This document shows positions 1 through 9,240 of a stretch of DNA of 64,000 nucleotides, piece after piece. Below the pieces are notes generated by a model. It saw only the letters and a program-made list of their open reading frames with translations, searched no databases and was not told where the DNA came from. Both the position numbers and the translations under genes were made by a program. Each line of letters opens with the position of its first letter. Position 1 is the stretch's first letter. Origin of the DNA: Ooceraea biroi (taxonomy: Eukaryota; Arthropoda; Insecta; Hymenoptera; Formicidae); contig NC_039516.1 in NCBI RefSeq assembly GCF_003672135.1, positions 1,736,001-1,800,000 on the forward strand, in the 5' to 3' direction.

Positions 1-682
1 TTATTTCGCCGCGGGGAGGGCTTACGCTCTAATTCTGTACGTTAGAAAGCAGCGGTCGATTAATATCCCATTTAGCGATCCGCGACAAATCTGCAGAATC
101 GACTGGAAAATGGGACGGGGAAATCGATTCGCGATCCCTCTCGCTCGTGCATGCACGTATGAATAGTTGACAGCCCGACGTAACGACAGGGACCCGCCTA
201 ATATCACATCGAGCCCTGCTGGGAGTTTACACCCTCGTCAGCATTGCGGCAGATCGAAGGGAGGCGAGGACGGCCTCGCAGTCCCTGGTCGGCGGGGTTC
301 GTCCCTCTGGAAAATCGCTGAAGAAAAGCGCGCGCGTCCCCGGACCGACGGCGTTTCCATAGGGAAACTTCGCGAAGGCTCGACGTGGACGAGCGCGGAC
401 ACACGGACGGAGGGGGTTGCGTGGAGCACAATCGGGGACGGGAGAGTGCACGCATCCGTAGCACCGAAGGAACCGAGGAACGACGACGGCGTTCGCGCGC
501 GCTCGTCGTTCGCTCACTCGCTCGCTCCAGCTCGCTTACATTACGTTGCGCTGCGGTGCTGCTCTGTCGCGCCGGTAGGTGCGCTAGCGCCGATGCGCCG
601 CACGCGATGGTGGGGAGGGGTGGCGTGCCCACGTGACGCGGCCGGCCAATCGGGCGCGCGCATAGCCGGCGTCCGGCACATG
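1..682. other. CpG-rich flank upstream of mex3, no gene seen
   Basis: GC- and CpG-rich sequence with no recognisable exon. Open frames on both strands, for example 167-736 on + and 204-698 on -, are low-complexity Arg/Ser/Ala translations expected in stop-poor GC-rich DNA. ATG triplets still occur here (for example at 596, 607 and 680), unlike the stretch directly downstream, so this part probably lies outside the mex3 mRNA. Confidence 0.5.
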
Positions 683-730
683 GCGCCGGCTTCGACACCC
701 GCAGTCGCAGTTCGTCGCAGTCAGTCGCAG
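612..730 (+). promoter_or_regulatory. Candidate mex3 core promoter
   Basis: Seen in the sequence: a CACGTG E-box at 630-635, a CCAAT box at 646-650, GC-rich surroundings, no obvious TATA box, and a TCAGTC at 721-726 that fits the arthropod initiator consensus TCAKTY. The + strand ATG desert begins just after 682, consistent with transcription starting about here. Three further TCAGTC motifs at 984-989, 1026-1031 and 1045-1050 could be alternative starts. The placement is inferred; there is no transcript evidence. Confidence 0.35.
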
Positions 731-905
731 TGGTAACTCGAGCGAGAGGGTAGTTGCGCCTGCCTTCGTAAGGAAAGATCGCGGTTGAAGAGAGGCGAGC
801 GAGAGAGCGAGGGACGGACGGAGAGAGTGAGGCGAGGTCGAGAGAGAGAGAGAGAAAGATAGAGGCCCGCGAGCGAGAAAAGGGAAAAGAAGGGAGTGGA
901 AAGAG

Positions 906-942
<37 letters not shown>

Positions 943-1951
943 GAAGAGCGAGCGCGCGCCCCTTGCCTCCGCTTTACAGTGTTTCAGTCCGCGCGCGCGA
1001 CGATCCGGCTCTCGGACGCTTCGAGTCAGTCGGCCGGTGACGAGTCAGTCGAACAACGCGATACACGAACCGTAATACAGTCCGGTCGGTAATCGGAGGT
1101 AGACCGAGAGAACGAAGAGGAAGACGAAGAGGAGAAGAAGAATAAGGAACGAACGAACGAAAAGAAAGCATCGGTCGAATATACGCAACCGAATATACGA
1201 GTAACGAGAGAGAAAGAGAGAGAGACGAGCGAGAGACTGTGCGAGCACGCTCCTGACACACGAACCGCACGTTCTGCACGCGGCCGACAGCGGAGCACTG
1301 GGTAGCAGTGGGGAGACGAGGCAGATATCGAGAAGGCCATTTTCGTTTGCCGGTGTTTGCGCCAACGACAAACGGCGGCCGGTGTGGCACACGGCTACTA
1401 CCGCTTCGCGATCGAGAGTCCGCCGTGAGAGGGGACCGGCGTGTTACACCCTGGCGGAAGAGCGGAAGAGGTAACGTCATCGTCATCGTCGAAATCGTGC
1501 CGACGGCGTCACATCCGCGCGGTGCATCGGCTTGTCTGCACGAACTTCCGTTTTTTACCTACGTACGTCGTAGTCGCCGTCGCAGCGTCGCGACGTATTC
1601 ACGTTCGTCGTACCGGCGCGAGTTACCTCGATCTCAGGATCGCAGTGTTTTCGTCGTTATCGTCGTCGTCGTCGTCGTCAACGAGGAGGCGGACCGTCGA
1701 TTCGTTCCGCGAGACATTCCGCTCGTTTGTTCGATAAAGGAGAGACGACGCGCACAGGAGCGGGAGAGGTCGACGACAGCGTAGTTACACGTTGCGAGCC
1801 TCCCCAGCATCGCGAACTCCGGTGCAACATCTCCGTCGAGCGCCATCGCTGTCACCGTCGTCGTCGCCGTCGCCGTCGTCGCCGTCGTTGTTTAACCTCC
1901 TGACCGGTGTCGCACCGGTGTCGCACGAGATTTCTACGAGAACCAAGCGGG
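683..1951 (+). other. mex3: Probable 5' untranslated leader of mex3
   Basis: Not one ATG occurs on the + strand from 683 to 1951, while the complementary triplet CAT (minus-strand ATG) occurs ten times. The first ATG after this desert is the mex3 start at 1952. Such one-sided loss of ATG is what selection against upstream initiation would produce in a long leader. The stretch carries GA tracts near 841-951 and CGT/CGC trinucleotide runs near 1650-1680 and 1857-1890. The exact 5' end is unknown, and a leader intron cannot be excluded. Confidence 0.6.
841..951 (+). repeat. GA-rich microsatellite tracts in mex3 leader
   Basis: Two GA runs, at about 841-865 and 905-951, joined by purine-rich sequence. 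Insect promoters often carry GA repeats bound by GAGA-factor or CLAMP-type proteins, so a regulatory role is possible. Similar tracts are scattered through the whole window, which weakens that reading. Confidence 0.8.
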
Positions 1952-2249
1952 ATGCCGACGAGTTTGTTCAGCGAAATGGACCGCGTCGCGAACGGCGTTG
2001 CCGCCGGTACCTCCCTCGAGGATCAGCGCGCTCTTCAGCTCGCGTTCGAGCTGTCGATGCTCGGCCTGTCGGAGGGCTCGTCTGGATGTCCGGGCTCCGG
2101 TACCGGAAACGGCTCCACCAACGACCCCGATCCCCTGCAGAACACGCCGGCCGTCTTCGAGGAAGCGCGCTCTAAGAAGAGCCAGAACATGACTGAGTGC
2201 GTGCCGGTACCCAGCAGCGAACACGTGGCAGAAATCGTCGGCCGACAGG
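1952..2249 (+). CDS. mex3: mex3 coding exon 1: N-terminus and start of KH1
   Basis: This exon encodes residues 1-99 and the first base of codon 100 of a MEX3 RNA-binding protein. The start is the first ATG of the frame. An in-frame TGA lies at 1901-1903, position -3 is G, and an upstream reading from 1907 would need a GTG codon. A Leu-rich motif at residues 25-39 (DQRALQLAFELSMLGL is its core) and the KKSQNMTECVPVPSSEHV block at residues 75-92 match the conserved N-terminal part of metazoan MEX3 proteins. KH1 begins at about residue 82, and its GxxG loop is GRQG at 97-100. The exon ends in CAGG followed by GTAAGT, a strong donor, in phase 1. Gly/Ser/Thr-rich residues 40-56 form a flexible linker. 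Family knowledge: MEX3 proteins are cytoplasmic, shuttling regulators of mRNA translation and stability. C. elegans MEX-3 and beetle mex-3 repress caudal-type mRNA in the embryo. Confidence 0.95.
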
Positions 2250-3870
2250 GTAAGTGCTGTTTTCGAGCTCCGCTCAGATTTCATCCTTTTCTCTCATATA
2301 ATATCCTCTACCTTATCGCGCGTCTCGCTCCGCGCGGAGTAATCTTCTTGTAATCGCGCGCGCGGCTTTATTTATTAGCGACAAACTCGGCAAATTCGGC
2401 ACTGCCGAACGATCGATTGTCGCGGAGCGACGCGTGCGACGAGAATCGAAACGCGGACGACAACGAAACGAGCGAGCGAGCGTTTGATGCGCGGGTGCGT
2501 ATATAAAACGTCGGCTTTATCGCTCTCGCGATCGACATTCGCCGGATAAACGGCACCGGCAGCGAGGCAGGGAGCGAGGGTGTGAGGGGGGAGGGAAGGG
2601 GGAGGCGCGCCTCCGTCCCGTGTGTGCTCCGGGAGGCGACTCCGGGAGTCTGCGTCATTTTTCCGAAAGCGCGACTCGATGCCAAGTGGCGTCGTTTTCT
2701 CGTTTCCTTTTTACTCCTCTTTCTCTTTTTTTCTTTCTCTCTCGCACGCGCGCTCTTTTCTCTGTCTCCCTCGTTTACGCATTTACACGTCCCGGTTGGC
2801 GGAGTCGCGCGCGCGCCGGTATAGCGCCACTGACAGTTCATTGGCACGGCTGTAAACGCGAACGCACGCCGCGGGAAACTTGATACCGGGCGCGATGGAG
2901 CAATTAAAACAATTTACGTTCGAATTCTGCTTCGCGCGCGCGTGCGCGCGCGTACGTACGTATGTACGATGATGATCGGAGTGGGAGAGAGAGATAGAGA
3001 GAGCGAGAGCGAGAAGAGCCGGTCCCACCAAAACCTGTCGTAGGTCGCGGTCGTTTTACGGTTCCCTGCGTCTTTTTTCCTCTCGTGTCTCTCCTATCGG
3101 CGACGACGTGTCTCATCTTGGAAAAGTGTTTACGATATTATCGCGCGATACGACGCGATGCGATATATCGCGCTCGCGCGCGCTAGCGAGCGAGCGGGCG
3201 ACTCATAAATAAAGACGCGTTATGTTCTGCATTGCATGACCGAGACCGATGACTCCGTCGGTCTCAACCTTGAAGACCGGTCACCGTTCTGAGAAACGGC
3301 TAATTCGCCTCGCCGCTTCTTTTATCCGTGCCGACGATAGTCCTCTCCGCTTTTTTGTTCCGCCACGTTGCTCCCCGAGAAAAATGCCCGAAATAGTTGC
3401 ACTTTGTAGCGCCGGATGCGCATAATGACGTTATTAATCCTCGAATAGATGCGACTTGGGATAAACATGCGATCGTTTGTACGAGACATAGCCTTCGACG
3501 ACTTAAACATCATCGTTCTCTCCGCTTGCGATTCCGCATGTGACTGCTGAATTTGTTAATAAAGCTTCTTCAAAACTTGGACGGGCTTATCGACGAGCCG
3601 TTCGTTGGAAACGTCATCTTAGCATCGCAACGTTTATCACACGTTGCTGCCTCATCGTATTTACACAATATAGTACACAATATAGTCGAGGTCAGAAGGT
3701 GTCGCGAGCCATTTACCGCGAAGTAGACGCAGCATTTCGCTAATGGGAACGTATATCCCCGCGTACGCTATCTCCAATTGCGAACGATAACAATCTCTCC
3801 CTCGCTCATTACGCCGATCGCGTTTTCAGCCGCGATCGGATTCATTGCCGAACGATCGCGATCGCGTCTC
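2250..3870. other. Intron start: GC-rich, no gene seen
   Basis: GC-rich and CpG-rich sequence with purine runs (2980-3014) and a small inverted repeat, GAGACCGA at 3242-3249 with TCGGTCTC at 3258-3265. Open frames here are short and low-complexity. No exon, RNA gene or element is recognised. Confidence 0.5.
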
Positions 3871-3873
3871 TTA

Positions 3874-4010
3874 TGCCCAGTTCCATCAACGTTGTTTAAT
3901 TTTTAACCGTAGTTTAAACTCTTTGTCTCTTTCTAAGGCAGGTAGTTAGAAAGAGACAAAGAGTGAGTTAAACTACGGTTAAAGTTAAGCAACGTTGGCG
4001 GAACCAGGCC
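3874..4010. mobile_element. Short inverted-repeat element (MITE) with TTA target duplication
   Basis: A near-perfect inverted repeat. The left arm, 3874-3936, starts TGCCCAGTTCC. The right arm, 3946-4010, ends GGAACCAGGCC. They are separated by a 9-base loop (3937-3945), so the whole element can fold into one long hairpin; the innermost 17 bases of the arms are exactly complementary. It is flanked on both sides by TTA (3871-3873 and 4011-4013), the duplication typical of PIF/Harbinger DNA transposons. It has no coding capacity, so it would be a non-autonomous derivative. The superfamily is inferred from the duplication and the termini. Confidence 0.8.
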
Positions 4011-4013
4011 TTA

Positions 4014-5580
4014 GAGGTGCTTAAAGATGCTCGTAGACAACGACGCACGTAGCCTTGCCATTTAAATCGTCGCGTCTGTCCTCAACCGATCGCCGCTGAT
4101 GAATGATCACCGATATCGCGTAAGGGACGCGATTGATTCGCATGAAATCGAGGACGACCCGGCAAAGATCGTAGAATTTGCGCAATCAGTAATCGGATAC
4201 GCGTTTCCTCTGAGCGGAATAAAAGCCAGGCAGGAAGCCGTACGGGTTCGTGGTCGTCGCGATGACCGCAGTCGCTAATGTTGATCGCGCGATATACAGC
4301 ATTAGGCTGTCCCCGACACTCGGAACTTAAATGTCGAGCTCGCGGCTACTCGCGTTTGAAATTCCACACGACTCGCCCGGAGTCGCGCGCGTACGTGTCT
4401 CCGCTTCTGCCTTCCGCTCGGCGCAAGCGCGTGCTCCTCGATCGCTCGACAAATGTCAGGCCATCATGCGAGTAGACGCTTTCGTGGTTGTTCACCGCAA
4501 CGTTCGGCCAGGTCCCTTCGCCCTTCGTCCTTTAATTCAACTCGCCCAAACTGCACTCTCGTCGCTTTTTGCGAACGCGACTTGCGAGCCGCGCTCCGCG
4601 CGGAAATGAAATGTCGCGCGCCTCTACGCGCGTCCGGTACTCGCCGATACTCATTGATCGGCCTCCGTGAATGAAACGGTGCCACCAAAGGCGTCGGCTT
4701 GAATCTCTGTTGGTTTTCGTGTTCCTTTTTTCTCGGCAGAGAGGAATCTGTGAAAATTGTAGAATTCGATCACTTGAGTGGCGCGGCCGCGATCCCGGAA
4801 CGACCGGGATTGTTGTACGGGGGAGATTCGTGCGTGTCCGGGGCCCAGTTTCTCTATTACGTCGCGCATTGTGTCACGTAGATAGAGCTGAGATTTTTCG
4901 ACCAGCCGCCGCCACCGCCCGCCTCGAAACCAGTTTGACATACCTGGCATGAATCATTAGCGTCGTAACGCCAGAGTTCTCTATCGTTGCTCACGTGGCC
5001 GAGTGGCCCCCGCCGATTCACTTTGTTCGTTCGTTAGTTTATTCGTTCGTTTATTCGCTCGTGCGTGCGTTTGTCCGCGGTCGTTGCGGGAGATCGCGAT
5101 TTTCTGCGTAATCGTGTCGATTCAATGATGACGTCTAATGAGTTTGATACGCCGTTCCATCATGAGGATGTGGCTATTTGTTGAGCATTTTCGCTCGTCG
5201 TGCCTCTCTTGGTCTCTCTTCCCGTTCCTCCCCTCCCCCGCCACCTTCGCCCGCCCGTCTCTTTCTCCTCACTCGTGGCATTATCTCTCTTTTTCTCGCT
5301 GCCTCTCTTTCTCCTTTTCTCTCTCTCTCTCTCTCCCTCGCAATTCGCCGTTGTTGTCGGTCCTCTTTCCCTCTCGCGCTCCCCTCCCCGCCCGCGCCGC
5401 CCGTCTATTATATACGCCTCTCTTTCCCGCTCGCGTGGCTCTCCTGGACCGGAAGTTGTAATGAGCGCCTCTGTCGCCAGACCCGTCGCATCGTGGCCAA
5501 CGATGACGTTACTTTGGAAATATCACGGCCGGTTATCCAGGTCGTTAGCTTGTGCACCGCGTGACTTCGAGAGGGAACTC
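4014..5580. other. Intron: GC-rich, pyrimidine-rich stretch
   Basis: No gene is supported. A TTCG-rich imperfect repeat lies at about 5024-5075 and a CT-rich stretch at about 5200-5400 yields low-complexity Ser/Leu frames. A box-A-like GTGGCCGAGTGG at about 4997-5008 has no box B downstream and is not called as a tRNA. Confidence 0.5.
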
Positions 5581-7000
5581 GACTCACGAGCGGAATAAAA
5601 ATAAGAAAAAAGGAAGAAAAATATGTAATTGCAGCTTCCAAGAATTGTGAGAGCGCAAGTAGTGACCGTGCGCTATCCCGCCGTGGAACATTGTGCATGA
5701 TTAAAAAATTCATCTTTTTTTTAAATTTTTTTTCGGACGCTACTTGTCTAGTTTTTCCAGAGTTGCAGTTTTTCGTTCAAGAGGAATTTGTAAATTTTCA
5801 GGATCTGTGCAGATTGTGCATTTAAAAGAGCTTCTGCAATTGTACTTTGTGCTTTTTCTCCCTTTTTTTTAGAAAATCAACGTTAAAGCACTAAGAGATT
5901 TAACGATGTTGAGACTTTTAAGTTTTTTTTTATTTGATTCGTTTGCTCGTCTATCTGATTGCATTTTCCTACTTCTCATGCTGATGCGATCTTGAGCTCA
6001 CTTCAGTCGTTCTTTCGAGTTGTGTTCAAGAGACCATTTGAGAATCGTAAAACTGAGCGATAAAGATGTCGAAAAATGTGCGTGCGCGCGATATGCGGCG
6101 TGTACATAACGTTCCTTTCTCAAAGTCGTAGAAATCTCAGAGCTGTAGAAATTCAAACACCAGACGATGAAGAAAGATAGAGAAAGAGAGGGCAAGAAAG
6201 AGAGAGATATGATACCACGCGGTATTGTCCACGAGCGTGTGTGCCACGTGTCGTCTCGCGATCCTGTACCACGGTGGTCAAGATTTTTTCCAGAAACATG
6301 AGATTTGTGTCACCGATGAAATCGTGTTAATGGCACCTGCGTTGTCGTTAACGCATCCACGTGAAAAGCGGTGGAAGAATGAAACGATGATGTAGTGAGA
6401 AAGAGAGAAAGAAAAAAAAATAATCCTTCGTTTTTACGACTCCGGAAAGGCAAGGCAGCCTGTGTGACTCTATCTCTCTTGCGCTCGTACGATTTAAAAT
6501 GCTGACGCGTGTCGATTACAATTCGTCGTAAAATATCTCATTGATAAATAAGATGCAAAAGCGTACGAGAGAAACACCGAGGATTTTTATATTGTTTTAG
6601 TTGCGCTGGTCACTCGAATTTTTCCACGTTACGTGATAACACTTTCGACCGAAGCAACGCTTCGATAAGATTTAATAATAATATTGAATACAAAAGCATT
6701 AGCTCTTTATTTCTCGGATCACCTGGCATTTGGTTAGCAAATGCTCGCCTATTTTTCTCTCTCTTTCTCTCTTTTCTTTCTTCATTTTCTGCCTTGTTTC
6801 TCAGTCTCTAGATATGGACGCTGACATAATGGTAGATCGCTAAGAGAAAAGAGTACTTTGTTATATTTTCCAGATAATCGCGCGACTAACGATCGCGAAC
6901 GCAGCAGGGTTCGTTTGCTCTAATTGACGACGAGAGTCGGTGTACATGTGTCCGCGCGCGTGCTCGATTTCTTCAATAATTTATTTTTACACGATAGAAG
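5581..7000. other. Intron: AT-rich patch
   Basis: This stretch is clearly more AT-rich than its surroundings, with several runs of eight or nine T or A between 5710 and 5940. No frame, terminal repeat or RNA fold is recognised. It may be an old decayed insertion or simply a different compositional class. Confidence 0.5.
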
Positions 7001-8033
7001 CATTACATGAATGTACGAAGACTCGCGTTAATCGGAATTAACGCTTATGGTCTCTCGACACGGGACTTTTCGCAAGCCGCAAGACTGCGGATCGTCCGTG
7101 CACACGCGCGGAGAAACGCCATCCCGTGTATAACCCATAGATTGCCGAGGGCCATTTTCGAGTGACTTTTCGACCGCCGGCCGCAGAAACGATCGCAAAA
7201 TGAAGCGCTTCCGGCCGCGAAAGCAGAAACCGTGTACGCGGGAGAAAGAGCCAAGTTTCGCACTGATACTTTGTTGCGCGATCCGATTGTCCGAAACCTG
7301 TCTCTCTTTCCTTCTTACTCTCTCTTGTACCTTTCCTTACGAGAACACGGCCATCCATCCGCCCGATGGTCCGTCCGTCCATCCGTCTGTCCGTCCATCC
7401 ATTCTCTCGTCGCTTCTTTCCAGTTCAATTTGCGGGCGAAGATGTCGAAACTTCCCGCGCTTTCTCCGGCGAACCTTACGCTCGCACGCCGACCTGCTTC
7501 TCTTCTCATCGAGGATGATCTAAGAAGTCCTCGTTTGTGCAAGAATTCGCCCGGGTATCTCCACGATAGATTGTTTTTATTTCCACGAAGAAATCGGTGG
7601 TTGTGCCCGTTCCGAAAACGGAATCGAAAAGTAATTCCTTCTCACATGGGAACAGGACGAGATGGTACCGTGCTAGAAACGAAACTAGAATTTAGTTACA
7701 CACCGCTTGGCCGCTTAATCGCGTTATTACAGTCGGATCTGCGGCGTGACAGAAAATCGCGTCGGGTTTTTCGAGAGCGGTTTTCGGGATGTGCATGCGC
7801 GGCCGATTTCGTGGCGTGGCGGCCTGAAATTCTTTTTTTCACCGTGGGCCCCGGCTCTTCTCCTCGTCTCGCACAAAAAGATCCGGCCGAACGCGCAGCG
7901 CCGCAGCGCGCATTTCGAGAATGGAAGTCCCTCGGAAGAAAAAACGAGAAATTGCTCGACGGAGCGATGGCCAGGCCAGGGTGGTGGTGTGTAGTGGTGA
8001 TGGTGGTGCCGGTGCTGTCGGTGCCGGTGCTGA

Positions 8034-8065
8034 TGGTGGTGGTGGTGGTGGTGGTGGTGGTGGTT
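8034..8065 (+). repeat. (TGG)n microsatellite
   Basis: An uninterrupted run of about ten TGG units, with looser GGT/GTG-rich sequence from about 7979. Repeated GG steps on the + strand could form a two-tier G-quadruplex in intron RNA; that is inference. Confidence 0.85.
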
Positions 8066-8165
8066 GTTGATGCCTTTGTTGGTCTCCGAAGCAGCTGCCG
8101 ACCCACACCGGGCCTTTCCGTTCTCATGCTCGAAACTCGATCGACACTCGACCCGCGGGAACAAG

Positions 8166-8200
8166 CGAGAAAGAGAGAGAGAGAGAGAGCGAGAGATTGA
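8166..8200 (+). repeat. GA microsatellite
   Basis: An imperfect (GA)n run on the + strand in the intron. Confidence 0.8.
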
Positions 8201-9240
8201 GAGACAGAAAGGAATACGACAGAGCGAAGAGGAAACGCCGGTCGCACGCGGTGATGAGAGAGATCGGGATTAAGATCGAGAGAGTAGACTGTAGTAATAT
8301 ATAATATGTAATATGTAATAAAAGAGAGAAGAATTCTCTCTCAAAAAAATGAAGAGAGAGGAAACCACCGGCTGCTGACGCAAATTGTTTGAGAGCCGCT
8401 GCGAGTCTCGTCGTTGGCCCCGTCTAGCAGATGTTTATGGCGCGTTGCCTGAAATGAACGGTTTTTCTCGTTTTCTATTTATTTTGTCTGCCATGTGCGC
8501 ACGGACTACCCTCCGGATCCGCCGAGAGGAGGTCCTCTCCTCTGTCTGCCGAACTTCCCTCTGGGATCCTCGATAAGTTTTCTCCTCGTTAGCTGGCCGC
8601 GTGCGTGGAAACGTCCGGAAGTGTTCCTCGGGTGGCTTTGCTGACTTTTGTAAAGTGACTCGGAGTTCCTTCCCATGTATGATGGACAATGTCCATTGAT
8701 CGTGGTGACCGGTACCACGCCGTATCTCGTACACCGTGTGTCGATAACAGCTATACAGTTGACGCGTCGCAACAAATTAACAAGAGCGGTTGCAGCGGAT
8801 TCAGGAATCGCGATAAAAGAATTTTATTTATATTACGTTAATTATGCGCTGCCGTTGCGGATTTTTATTCGATTATGGTGCATCACCAGGCGCCGAATGT
8901 TACCATCGATAGGCTACGCGTGGCGGGCTATGAAATATATGTACGTTTGCCGGCATTCGTGTGCTCCTCGTGCATCTGCTTGAAAGTGAGTGCGCGGCGA
9001 CCTTGAATTAAATTATGCTGCACGCGACTTTTATTACATTCCCATTCAAATGACATCCGCTAATACGGGCGTTAAACCGCGCCATAGGTCAGGTGGCCGC
9101 ACGTGCATTAATCATGTCTAGCAGTTTGAAACGACAAAACCGGGGAGCGAGGAGTGGGAGGAGGTAGATTCCGATTTTTAATAACCGTGAATCTTCACGA
9201 GCGATTCGTTCTCAAGACGTTTCCGAAAATTTTCCAGTTT

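Larger units (their letters stand above)
7001..9240. other. Intron: GC-rich with TGG and GA repeats, no gene seen
   Basis: A 969-base open frame at 7232-8200 (+) exists but does not start with a convincing coding start, shows no domain, and runs through the TGG repeat (poly-Val). The complementary frames give poly-His or poly-Thr across the same repeat. I read all of these as chance. Confidence 0.5.

Noticed and set aside
1907..1951. Upstream extension of the mex3 frame to 1907
   Set aside because: The codon at 1907 is GTG, not ATG, and a TGA stop lies two codons upstream at 1901-1903. The ATG at 1952 has G at -3 and begins the conserved N-terminus.
4993..5010. Box A-like GTGGCCGAGTGG
   Set aside because: No box B within 100 bases and no cloverleaf; the following sequence is a TTCG-rich repeat.
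7232..8200. 322-codon open frame on + in the intron
   Set aside because: It has no domain, runs through the TGG repeat as poly-Val, overlaps equally open minus-strand frames and has no splice support. Long stop-free stretches are expected in this GC-rich DNA.
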